Below, in pieces: positions 53,118 through 63,719 of a stretch of DNA of 64,000 nt. A model generated the notes under the pieces. The model searched no databases. It was not told where the DNA came from and saw only the letters and a list, made by a program, of their open reading frames with translations. The position numbers and the translations under genes are program-made. How positions within the stretch are numbered: position 1 is the stretch's first letter; every line of letters starts with the position of its first letter. Source of the stretch: Diphasiastrum complanatum (taxonomy: Eukaryota; Streptophyta; Lycopodiopsida; Lycopodiales; Lycopodiaceae); the NCBI GenBank assembly GCA_029204225.1, contig CM055097.1, positions 47,304,617 through 47,368,616 of the forward strand, written 5' to 3'.

Positions 53118-55010
53118 CTCCCCCTTAATGCGGATCCTGCAATACTTTGATTTTTAGATCTAATATATTCTGATGTGGTTGTCCTTTGCCAATGCTTTTG
53201 TAAACCTATCTACTGCCATGAATTTTGGCTTGCAATAAATCAAGGCTATCTGCTTGCTCAACACCTTTTCTTTGATGTAATGGTATCTTATTTCAATATG
53301 CTTGCTTTGAGAATGAAATGTTGGATTCAGAGAGAATGCAATGGTGCTTTGATTATCACAATACAAAATGGTAGATTGAGGTTGAGCAAGATTAATGTCA
53401 GATAGCAGGTTCCTAGCTAGATGGCTTCTTTTGTAGCTATGGACGAGTGTTTTACCACAGGGTTGAGTGTCTCAAAATAGTCAAGTATTGGGATTTGTGA
53501 AGATCCTTTTGCAACAAGTTGAGCTTTGAATTAATCTACTTGACTATCAGCCTTGTATTTAACTCTAAAGATCCATTTAGTGGAAATACTAATTCTGTCT
53601 TCAGGTAATTCAATGACAGTCCAAGTTTTGTCTCTAATAAGTGCATGGTACTCTCTGTCCATGGTTATCTTCCACAATCTGCATTATCATGAGCCGTGGC
53701 TTCTTGGACTGAACTTGGTTTTGCAACAAATTGACAAGAAGCTTTATCAATAAATTTTGTTGGTGGATATCTTATTGTTGATGACCTTCTTGGAATGAAG
53801 TGCTCCTGCTGTTGCTGAGTTATGTCTTCATTAGAATTTGTCTCGTACTGGAGTACTGGAATCTGCATTAGTATCTTGCAGTCCTAAAGTGCCGGTTGAT
53901 GAAGGCTGCAGATTTTTATTTTTAATGTTGGTCTTTCCTTTCATATGATAGAATTGATCCTCAAGGATTATTACATCTCTACTATTGAATATCTTCTGAG
54001 TAATTGGACTAAACAACTTGCATGCTTCATAATTTGAAGCATAGCCTACAAACATTGTTTTAATACTAGTAGCATCCAGCTTCTTTCTTAACTCAGCCGG
54101 AACTTGAGAGAAAGCAATACATCCAAAGACTTTGAAATTTTTAACAGAGGGTTTAGATCTATTCCAGACCTCATGGGGTTCGTTATCATCTAATGCTTTG
54201 GTGATGCATCTATTCTGAATGAATGCTGCAGTAGCTATTGCTTCTGCCTAGAACTGTGGGAGTGAAGCATGAGCCAGCATACATTTGCACTCTCTATGAG
54301 ATTTCTGCTCTTTCTCTCAACAATCCCATTTGAGTGGGGGGAATAACTTGTAGTAGATTGTTGTTGTATTCCTTGTGCCTTGCAATAATCTTGGAATTCA
54401 TTGGAAGTGAATTCACCTACTCCATTAGTTCGAAATGCTTTGATCTCTTTGGAAGTTTAGTTTTTTGCCAGTTCTTTGAACTGCTCGAAGAACTTAAAAG
54501 CTTCATATTTCTTTTGCAAAAAATAGATGACTATTCTTTGAGAGTGACCATCGATAAAAGTTAGAAAGTATCTTGCTCTTCCTATGGAGGCAGTCTGCAT
54601 AGCCCCACAAATGTCAACATGTACAAGATCCAATAAATCTATGGAAGTATGAATATGGTTTGATATAGATGGTGTTTATGAATGCTATTATGCATCTTTC
54701 ACACTCCTTTGTATCAGGTTTTCCCATATAATGTAGATCTTGTACAATCTTTTGATTTCACATTTGTAAAATACTTTTGTGATTTAAATGGCCTAGTCTA
54801 CTGAATATAAAGTGACTGAAGAATGGAGTGCTGGGCTATTAGTAGAATAATAGTGACTTAATCTATAGAGGTAGCCACTCTTGCCAAGTGCAAGGACTTT
54901 CTTGGATTTACCAAGAATGGTACAATTTTCATTATCAAATTCAACCTTATGCCTTAAATCAACTATCCTGCTAATAGAAGCAGATTTTTAGTAGGTCTAG
55001 GAACATTGGA
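53118..55010 (-). pseudogene. Ty1/copia element 2 pol remnant
   Basis: From right to left on the minus strand: a GAG-pre-integrase block (YLYRLSHYY around 54850), integrase core remains with stops, then KNFKVFGCIAFSQVPAELRKKLDAT and KTMFVGYASNYEACKLFSP (53831-54120). Next are RRSSTIRYPPTKF, RT start (VIELPEDRISISTKWIFRVKYKAD, AQLVAKGSSQ), and after a large deletion RNase H: ILYCDNQSTIAFSLNPTFHSQSKHIEIRYHYI and FTKALAKD. The RT centre with YVDD is lost. 5' LTR and gag are not found. Confidence 0.8.
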
Positions 55011-56130
55011 CAATAGATTAACATCACCATTTTGAAACTTCAGTTTAACTATACCTGGGATATAACCTCTTACGACATGTCACAATCACTCAAGAATTAG
55101 TCACAAACTACATGAATTGTTTTTCACAAAGAAAAAGAAAACATATGATTCAATGCTACATGGATCACCATTGAATGTTATTATCAGATGAGTATGTGGT
55201 TGCACAAGCATGTATAGTCAGATTCTTGAAGCTCATCCTTTCTACAAATTGCTTCTAGTCGCACACAATCCAAGATCTAGTCGTATCTCTATAGGACTAG
55301 TAGAGTGTGAGCTTAACAATTGGGCTCAACCTAAGGCTATTGTTTTGTGCAAAAGAATAAAGGAAGTAGTCATCTTTATCCATGTTCTTTGCCATGAAAA
55401 CTTCATATTATGATTGTACACAAGAAGGGAGCACTTAAAGAACTTGAGAGAATGAACTCCTCATTCCTCCAATATACAAACAAAGAAGCAATATCACAAA
55501 CATAAATCTTTAGCTCAACATTCATATGCAAGGGTGGAGATGCAAGTAGTCACAAGATTGAGATTGCCATGTCGATAGTTCAAAAGAATTTCATGTTTAC
55601 ATAAAAAGAGAAAGGTTGTGCCCTTAGTCAAATCTATAGCTTGTTAGAAATTCCTGCCTACATTTATTATTATTGCTGCCAAAAACATCATACATTCTTG
55701 CAACTGAAATTACCTTTACTAGTTGCTGCAAAATGACAATAAATATGAATGAAATAAATATCGTGTAACATTCAGTGGTGCAATAATTACACAAGTTAAA
55801 GGTTAATAAATTGATGAAGTCCAATTTCAGGCACACCAAATGCCCTTTGCCGTTTCAACAAGCCAAGCCTGAACAAGGTTTATGCTCCAGCAATAGTTGC
55901 CTAAGACTTTTGTCTTGATACACAAAATTAGATACGTGAGAGAAGAATTGAATTCACTTGTTGAAGGTGATGATGCTTGAAATGTAAGAATATTGAGCAT
56001 ACGTGGTGTTTGCAAGTTAATCCATGAGTTGCATCATCAGATTGTTTGAAATGTAATGTATCAACAAACAAGAATGTCCCTGATGTCTCAATCCACAAGA
56101 TCTCATTCATAAATCTTTATTTGGATGCAG
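55011..56130. other. Right end of intron 4, nothing recognised
   Basis: About 1.1 kb of AT-rich sequence leading to the exon 5 acceptor. No gene or repeat is seen. Confidence 0.5.
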
Positions 56131-56298
56131 TGCGCTACATTTGTTGGGACAGTTACGTATATGTCTCCAGAAAGGATCAATAATGAATGCTATTCTTACC
56201 CAGCTGATATATGGAGTTTGGGACTTGCATTATTGGAGTGCAGTACAGGGGAATTTCCTTACAATGCAAACAAAGGACCCGTCAATCTTATGTTGCAG
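56131..56298 (+). CDS. MKK3: MKK3 exon 5 (activation loop end, APE, subdomain IX)
   Basis: 56 codons: [56 protein letters not shown]. It supplies the Thr that completes the S-x5-T activation motif begun in exon 4, the P+1 loop [10 protein letters not shown] and DIWSLG. The reading frame meets TGA two codons after LMLQ, so splicing must occur at CAG. The following bases are GCATGA, so the predicted donor is GC, not GT. Acceptor TTTGGATGCAG. Phase 0. Confidence 0.94.
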
Positions 56299-59200
56299 GC
56301 ATGAGCACTTTCAAGAAAAACAACATTGATATTTCTTAATGATTGTAGCGATTCCATATTCGATTGAAGTTGGATATGCGTATTTATGAATTTTTCCAAT
56401 GGCTTATGTGTTGGTAGGGGTGGGTTATTTATGAATGGTTGAATTTGATCGTGCAAGCTTTTGGTTGTTTCTTTCTTCCTCTATCAAAAGGTTTTTTCCT
56501 GCTGTCATGATGCAACATGCATGGTTACCTTTTGTGATAGCTTTGGATGAATAGCGAAGTGATAACCATTATGGATTCTCAATTTGACATGTACTATGAA
56601 GTTTTTTCTCCTTTCTTTATGCATGTTGAAATTTCCCTTGCAAAGGAATTCCAAACAGGGTGGTATACCCTATTGAAAGACATTTCCTAAAACATGTAAG
56701 CAAGGGAATTTAAGTTCGACAGACACTTGATTAGATAGCTACTAGCATAGACAATTGTTAACTCAATCAATACAAACATCCTCTTTGAACATTGATCTTT
56801 AAATCTGAACTCATATAAAGCCCATGGGCCATAATACTTACGCTGCCTTTTATGGTACTCTTACCTTGTTTATAGTAATTAAGGGCTTCACCTTTCAAGT
56901 TGACTACAAGCTACCATGATCCATCTTCAAATCACTATCAATATAGTAGCACCATATTCTGTTTGGGATATTAATGAACAATTTTAGTACAAACTTTCTT
57001 AACTTTAAAAACAGTTAGTTATATGATTTTTAGCATGAGTGTCTACACAGGAAGAGATTTTAAATAATTTTTAACCCTGTTGGTAAGTTATCTGGCAAGG
57101 AACGTTCCAAGAGGCTATACGTTTAGAATTTGCCGTATGTTGCCATGGCTAAATGATTCACAAGAGATAGAAACTAGATTTAAATCGAATCAGCAGTCAT
57201 ATTATAATCATTTTTTCAATATCAAGAGATTTACTAAATAATCACTCATAGCCTAGAATTATAGATTGTGTATGCTAAATCTAAAATATGCAAATCAACT
57301 AATCCTCTATAGCCTTGAATCAAAACTAGGAGCTTTGATACTTTGACTTCCCAAGTCTCGAACTTTGCTCCTGAAGCTAGATATACTTAGAATATATGAT
57401 TGTTGGCATCAATTTCTAGGCCAAGTTTCTACATAAGACGAGAATAAATAAATTATGAGTTGAACCATTGTCCACTAAAATACTGACTTTTCATCTTTCA
57501 TTGCGTCTTTCAAATGAAATAAGTCTTTTGGCAAATGTGTAGTAGCACACTCACAAACAATCAGGTCAATTTTGAATTTTAGATTTTCACTACTTAGCAT
57601 CTCAATCACTTGAGCTATGAGAGTTTCATTCGCTCTAGCAAGGATTTCATATCATGTCTAGGCTTATTGCAAATAAAATAGAAATTTGTTTTCTTGGCCT
57701 TTTCCCAAGAAATCTACTTCTTTTGCTTACTTTTTGATGGAGGTCAACCTCTCGATTAATGTACCATAAAGTGAAGATAAAAATAGTTGCAATTTATGGG
57801 AATTGTTGGTTACTAGCTATGTAAGATACTTAAGTGCTTGTTCTTTGGGGCTACAGATCCATTGATGGGGTGCACTCAGTAGGCGGCCCAGAAGGTCATG
57901 AAAATTTTCTCTCGACAAATGATGATCTTGGTTCTTTGAAAGTTCTTGTTAGGAAACCCTTGTGAGCATCTTTGTAAGTCCTTTCTGTCACATTTTTGCC
58001 TTGTAGGAGGGCATGCAAACAACACATTGTTGGCTGTAGTGACCTAAACACATTTTCAACTGGGTAATAACCTTAGATCCTCAAAGAAAATTGGCACTAG
58101 AATTATTGATATACAAGTTGCTACTTTGTGGAGAAAACCTTAATTTCCATGGCTCAATGTTTCCTCGAATCATGGTTTAAAGTTTAAACTGGGCCTAGTT
58201 CAAATGAGAAAAAAATTTAGGGCAGTTTTTGTTTTTGTTTTTTCGTTCAGAATGTTTTCTTTGGAAAATTTGATTTGATCTGGATACAACCTTCATTTAA
58301 TCAATATGCAAACCTCTTCTATATCTAGTCTAGGCCGTTACACTAATCTGATTTGAGTCAAATAAAACCTTCACTGAATCGATGCAGAGGTGGCACATTC
58401 TTCATAGGTGGACACATGGCCCATGGAATCAAAATAAATGCCCCTTTATGCTTATGATATGTAAAGTTCAGAAGTTGGGACCCATGTGTTCCAACCAGAA
58501 TTTGGAGGAGAGTTTTACAGGTTTCTCTCGTGATAACTAGTGACACCTGGCCCTTACTTTGCGTCACTATCATTAGCGTGCATGGTGACACATTTTACAA
58601 GTGTCAAAAAATCTGGAAAAGGTCAGGAAGGGTCTAGAATGGGCTTCTATCTTCCAAGTAAAGTGCTTGAGAGGGTAAATATGAGTGCTCTCCAAGAGAG
58701 CTTTGTATGAGAGAACTACATGTTGCTGCAGAAAATCCAGCAAGCTAGTGACATACTATTGCTGCCATTTTGCTGTCCTTATTGTCTTTTGATTTCTGAA
58801 ATAGTATCTTGCAACTAGACAGATACTATAAGATCCTATCCTGCATGTTGTATGAACAATTTAGCACTTGTCTTTTAGTTAAGAAGCTGGATTTTCTGGT
58901 TTTTGACACAGATACTTAGCATATGTACATCAAATTTCTGTTTTTTCTCACGTGGTATTTATTAGAGCCTCTTAAGTTTAGAGCCTATGGACAGCTCTCT
59001 CATCTTTTGCTTATAACCTTTTATATGCAAGTCATTTGTGCTAAAACAAAGCACATCAACCAAGAAAAGTTGTTAGCATAAAGTTTTACAAGTTTGCACT
59101 AAGAATCTCTTTTAGAACCTTCTTACAGGTGATCAATTTTTCTTCATGGCTGAAATCTTCTAAGATGGAGATCTTTCCCACTCGGATTGTACATCACGAT

Positions 59201-59464
59201 TCACTAGAATCACAATTCAGTGAAGAAGGAACCTGTATAAACTTCTTGGAATTTCAGCCATGTTTTTGAAAATTTCCTTTGTTTTTGGCTAGCGTCTTAC
59301 TGGAGGAAGTTTTTTGCTAAACTGAATGCATTTTTTGATAGGCTTTTCAAAGATCTAAAAGGACGTATAGATTTTGCTGTTAAATTCTTTGTTGTTAGAA
59401 AATGGCTACAGACTGTGGCTTTTAACAGCCCTCTTTGTGTGTACTCTTTCTCTCTAGAACAACC
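56299..59464. other. MKK3 intron 5, left part, no gene seen
   Basis: About 3.2 kb of AT-rich sequence. No LTR end, coding domain or MKK3 exon is recognised. A CT-rich stretch (TCTTTCTCTCTAG) at ~59445 precedes the copia gag start. Confidence 0.5.
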
Positions 59465-59575
59465 ATGTCTAGTTTAAACCAATCTAATTTGCCTGGATCT
59501 AGCAGACTAGATGGCGCAAACCATAGCATTTGGAAATTAAAGATCCAAAACATCCTTATGGACAATGATTGCTAG
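59465..59575 (+). pseudogene. Ty1/copia gag N-terminus
   Basis: MSSLNQSNLPGSSRLDGANH and SIWKLKIQNILMDNDC match the opening of copia gag proteins (LDG.NYSIWK.KMQ.xL). A TAG follows, where Trp is usual. Homology ends within ~70 bp, where LINE H's (GA)n begins, so LINE H probably inserted into or replaced this gag. Confidence 0.75.
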
Positions 59576-59642
59576 GGAACTAGAATAGGAAGGCAACTAA
59601 AATAGGACAAGAGAGCATAGGTTTGTTCGGTTTGTTGTGATC

Positions 59643-59645
<3 letters not shown>

Positions 59646-59709
<64 letters not shown>
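59646..59709 (-). repeat. (CT)n tail of LINE copy H
   Basis: About 64 bp of (GA)n on the plus strand. It follows the stem-loop at 59730-59759 and an AT-rich spacer. Confidence 0.93.
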
Positions 59710-59712
<3 letters not shown>

Positions 59713-61447
59713 GAATAGAATATATTAATGTCTTTTGGGTGCCCTTGGGCACATAAGACAAAGAAAAAGTACATCAGAAAGGAGCGTTGTCCATGTTGGA
59801 CTTATTTCTATCCGCTAAAGCTAAAAACAGAATAAACTGGAAATAAAACCAAAGCTTAACCTCCAGCTATGGTGAGGGTACAAAAGCAGTAGCTTAACCA
59901 CCAGCTACGTGGAGGAGTATAACTCACTAACTGAAAGAGAAAAACTGTGTGATCTGGTGTGAGGCACACGGTGGCCTCTGATGATGAACTCTGGACGGTC
60001 GAGGAAGACGTTGGAGCTTCTGTCGGCGAGCTGGAATGTCAATCTCACTATCAGAAGTATCCTCCCTAACTCTTTTCTGAAAGAAAAGTGTAATATGTGG
60101 CTGGCTGTGGTCAATATCCTGATCACCCGGCATAAGTGAAGATCTCAAGGAGAACAACTCTCGCAAAAGTAAACCAACACATCTCGCATCGGGATAGGCA
60201 AAGAAGGAACCAAGCGTGAGTGGAGTGTCCCGATAAAGATAGTGGTATCTGTCTCTGATCTGATAGTAAGCTGGACATAAGAAAATAAAGTGAAACTCAT
60301 CCTCAACCTCCTGTAATGTACAACACCGACAGATCCGTAATGGTCGTGGCATGTCTGTGTATCTGCCAGTCTCAATAGCGAGCTGATGAGAAGAGACCCG
60401 AAGCTGACCGATGCAGTAGCGCAGGCCAAAAGACAACGGCTGAGAGAGATAACTCGGTCTAACGGGAAGCCCTGATGCATCTAAGTGAAGAAAGTGAATG
60501 CGGTAGAACTGAAGCTTAACCCGTGAAGGATCAAGGTGAGACCAAACAATATGTATGTATGCTCTATAGATCCGTCTACGAATGAACGCATGAGTCCCAT
60601 TGGGGAGGTCAGACATAGATAATCCCTAGCTATGTAGAAAGTCCGAAGCATACTGAAACCATGAAGACTTAGCCCGCTGCTCAGCCAAAATGCGAGAGGA
60701 TGTAAAAGCCGCTACCACGTATCTGGAGGAATCAAGCTCTGAGATTCTGTGAATGAATGTGATAATCCTGAAAATAGCCTCGACAAGTAGTGGAGGAGAC
60801 GCAAACTCCGCCAAGGCCAGAAAAGAGAACACCCAAGTATGTGTAAGACGCTACTATCTCTAGAGGCTGTCCATCAAAATAGAACATAGTGTCTCTCATT
60901 TGCTGCCTGTTGGTGTTAAACACCATAACCTTAGTCTTTCCAATGTTCACCATTAGCCCCCATATCTGACAGAAAGTATACAAAGCATCCAGATGTCGCT
61001 GAAGTCCTGTAGCTGAACTAGATAGTAAAACCACATCATCTGCATAAAGAAGGATGGGGATAACAATATTTGCCAAAGGACAGCCATCCCCCCCTTCTTC
61101 CCGAATAATACGCTCAAGGTCGTCAATGTATAAAGCAAACAGGGTGGGTGATTCCCTGCTTTACTCCGACCGTACTATGAATATATGAAGACCATCCATC
61201 TCCATCACGAAATCCAAAACTCTCTCATATAATGTGATGATAGCAGCAATGATCTCCTGTGAGAAACCAAGGGATGAAAGACGCTGGAGCAGCAAGTGTC
61301 GCGGAACTGAATCAAATGCTTTGCGGAAGTCCACAAAACATCAATAGACTCTCTGTTTCCTGAACTTCGCTGCCTAACCAAACCATAGAGCTTAGTCATA
61401 GTGTGGCTGATCATAATAGTACGATAGTTGTCTACATTCAGAGGATC
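59710..61447 (-). pseudogene. LINE copy H: 5' truncated ORF2
   Basis: It starts at GDPLNVDNYRTIMISHTMTKL (61447), directly beside another copy's (CT)-rich tail. A deletion removes ~60 residues. Motif A (CFVDFRKAFDSVPRHLL, shifted frame) follows, then LLYADDVVLLSSSATGLQ (60732-61076), a deletion after YTYLGVLFSG, and FLALAEFASPPLLVEAIFRI. The last 229 residues (59927-60616) are open: LPNGTHAFIRRRIYRAYI, ICRCCTLQEVEDEFHFIFLC and FFQKRVRED. The 3' UTR matches copy F. Confidence 0.88.
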
Positions 61448-61690
61448 ACCCCCCCTTCAGAGAGAGAGAGACAAAAGAAAAAGAAGAAAGATTTTATTAA
61501 CGTCTTTTCCATGCCAATAGGCATATAAGACGAAAAAGTACATGTCAAGTGTGTGGTACAGTAGGAGCATGTGAAATGTCTCCGTTTTAGAAAATAAATG
61601 AGATGCCAATATACTATACTACGAACATGAAGTAGGTCTAAAAAGCAAAGGTCTAATACTGCCAATAAGATAATGGTATAACCCTATGCC
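61448..61690 (-). mobile_element. LINE copy I: 3' end with short CT-rich tail
   Basis: The terminal stem-loop at 61502-61531 (inner ATGCC/GGCAT, outer GTCTT/AAGAC) is followed on the LINE strand by GTTAATAAAATC and an impure CT tract that ends where copy H begins. GTACATGTCAAGTGTG near 61535-61555 is shared with copies D and E. No coding part; the 5' limit is approximate. Confidence 0.7.
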
Positions 61691-61789
61691 ATCAAGTACC
61701 GCTGCTGTGGCTGCTTTCATAGCTTAAGTCTTGCTTATGTGATGCATTCATAGCTTAGCTCTAGATCAGTTGTGGCTCTATTCGTAACT
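61691..61789 (+). mobile_element. Gypsy C LTR end (partial)
   Basis: Sequence directly left of the primer site. No second copy exists in the window, so LTR extent is unknown. LINE copy I cuts or borders it on the left. Confidence 0.4.
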
Positions 61790-61801
61790 TGGTATCAGAG
61801 C
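61790..61801 (+). promoter_or_regulatory. Gypsy C primer-binding site (tRNA-iMet)
   Basis: TGGTATCAGAGC, an exact match to the initiator tRNA-Met site, followed by a long leader and gag in the same orientation. Confidence 0.85.
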
Positions 61802-61836
61802 ACTTTCTTGTGCACTACTTTTTCAGATTTAGTAGA

Positions 61837-62350
61837 GGCTGTCCAGCGCCCTACTAACCTATCACTTTTGTCGATTTTTTCATTAGATTTCCATCGTTTT
61901 TTCAGATTTAGTAGAGGCTGTCCAGCGCCCTACTAACCCATCACTTACGTCGATTTTTTCATCAGATTTCCATCGTTATTCCAGATTTGGTAGAGGCTGG
62001 CCAGCGCCCTACTACCTTGTCACTTTTGTCGATTTTCTCCACCAATTTGCTGCCCATTTCATGGCTTGATTGGAGGCTGTCCAGCGCCCTACTTCATCAC
62101 CATTTTCAGCGGTTTTCTCCATTTTTTTTTTCAGGTTATGTGCGGATTTTGGTAGCTACTGCCTAGCGCCCTACTACCTTGCCATCTTCGACGGATTTCT
62201 CCACCGATTTGCTGTACATTTTGTTGATTGTTTGGAGGCTGTTCAGCGCCCTACTTCATCATCATTTTCAGCGGTTTTTTCCATCATGTTGCAGGACATT
62301 TGTGGATCTTACTAGCTGTTGCCCAGCACCCATTTTCAGCTTGGATCTTC

Positions 62351-62411
<61 letters not shown>

Positions 62412-62725
62412 GCCTCCTATCCAAAAATCACCCAATTCCGTAATCGTTTGCTATTCCAAATTGCCAAAATCCTGCAGCTTGTTCATTGCTGCCCCAGCCC
62501 TTCCGACTTGTCACTTTCGCCTATTATTTTATCCGTTTCCAGCCATCTTTCACAGAAGAAATAGCGTTTCGGACAACCAAAGTTCCGAAACGCATTCCAG
62601 CAAACTTGATTAGGTTTCCCAGAATGTGCAAAAGGCTCTCCAGCGCCCATCCTCAACCACATTTCACGGAATTCCGACTCCGTTTGATATTCCAATTTGA
62701 CATTTTCTCCTGGCTGTCCAGCGCA
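61837..62725 (+). repeat. ~80-bp periodic CCAGCGCCC array in the gypsy C leader
   Basis: GGCTGTCCAGCGCCCTACTA-like cores lie at about 61837, 61916, 61995, 62075, 62156, 62237 and 62315 (steps of 78-81 bp). Two more lie in the same register at 62633 and 62711. Intervening text repeats TTTTCAGC, GATTTTCTCCA and TTTGCTG phrases. A (CT)n tract sits inside the array. The array fills the leader between primer site and gag. Confidence 0.85.
62353..62410 (+). repeat. (CT)n tract inside the gypsy C leader
   Basis: About 58 bp of pure CT within the leader array. No LINE hairpin or insertion is attached. Confidence 0.95.
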
Positions 62726-62865
62726 TTTTTATAGCTTTCATTTTCACTTTTTCCATTTGCTGATTGCTGCCCTTTCTTAGTTGTGATAATAATGGCTTTA
62801 ATAGACTAATTTGGGATGACGACAAGAGTCCGCTCCCTCAAGTTTTCATCTATTCCCCTATCATT

Positions 62866-63719
62866 ATGGCACATTCACCCACCCCGAGTGAAACTGTTCA
62901 GGAAAACTTATCCGATCAGTTTCGGCGCATGGATGAAACCCTTTCTGGCCTCGTTCTTCGCTTCGATACAGTTATGACCGGCTTTCCTACTATGCAGTCA
63001 CATATTGATTATTTACAGCCTCATGGTCCTGAAAAAATTCCTGTCTTTCCTTCATTTGGGACTCCCCCTCCATTTGGATTTCCATCTTCTGCTAGTCAGC
63101 CTGGTGGTGGACCGTTCATTCCACCTAACCCACCTCCTGGTTTCTTTTCACGTCCCCCAGTTCCTGAGCCACACTTTGCTCAAGACTTTCGTGATAGGGT
63201 ACAGCTTGCTACCTATTCCGGTTCCTCTGACGGGAACTTATTAGAGAATTGGTTTGCTAAGCTTGACACATATTTTCAGATCTACCCTAAGACTGATTCT
63301 CAGAAGATCCAGTTGGCTGCTTTACACTTAGATGGACGCGCCGCCATGTGGTGGCAAGTTTATCGAGTTGATTCTGATCGGGAAGGGCTCCATATATGGC
63401 ATACCTTTCACCGTGACCACCGTCATGCTATGATTGATTCTCAGTGGCTCGACCGCCAACGTGATACATTCTGTAGTCTCAGTCAGAACAATGACCTTGC
63501 TTTTTATACAGATCAGTTTATGGAGCTTTCTTATCTTTTCACAGATCTACCGCCCACTGAGCTTATTTCTCGTTACATTGCTGGGTTTCGTGGTGCCTTA
63601 CGTTACGCTGTTTCTTCCTTCCGTCCTCCCACTCTTGTTGAGGCGATGTCTCTTGCCAGTACTTTACAGCACAAGTACTATGACACCCTTCCTTCCCGCT
63701 TCTCCCGACCCCGTTCTAT
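62866..63719 (+). pseudogene. Gypsy C gag, cut off
   Basis: The ATG at 62866 opens MAHSPTPSETVQENLSDQFR. An upstream in-frame extension exists but the leader array argues for this start. A Pro/Gly/Phe-rich segment (PPPFGFPSS; PPGFFSRPPVPEPHF) precedes a retrotransposon gag core: VQLATYSGSSDGNLLENWFA, LAALHLDGRAAMWWQVYR, WLDRQRDTFCSLSQ, YTDQFMELSYLFTDLP and IAGFRGALRYAVSSFRPPTLVEA. The reading frame is open, but homology ends near 63719 before any zinc knuckle, where minus-strand LINE ORF1 begins. Confidence 0.88.

Larger units (their letters stand above)
40869..56130 (+). other. MKK3 intron 4 (15.3 kb, retrotransposon-filled)
   Basis: This intron holds at least one gypsy fragment, a LINE ORF1 remnant, a chain of LINE copies and a decayed copia element, nearly all on the opposite strand to the gene. 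It ends at TTTGGATGCAG before exon 5. The evidence that it is one intron is the exact in-phase continuation of the activation loop across it. Confidence 0.88.

Noticed and set aside
62764-62865. Upstream extension of the gypsy C gag ORF
   Set aside because: It would begin at a non-ATG codon and run through leader sequence close to the repeat array. The ATG at 62866 is followed by gag-like sequence.
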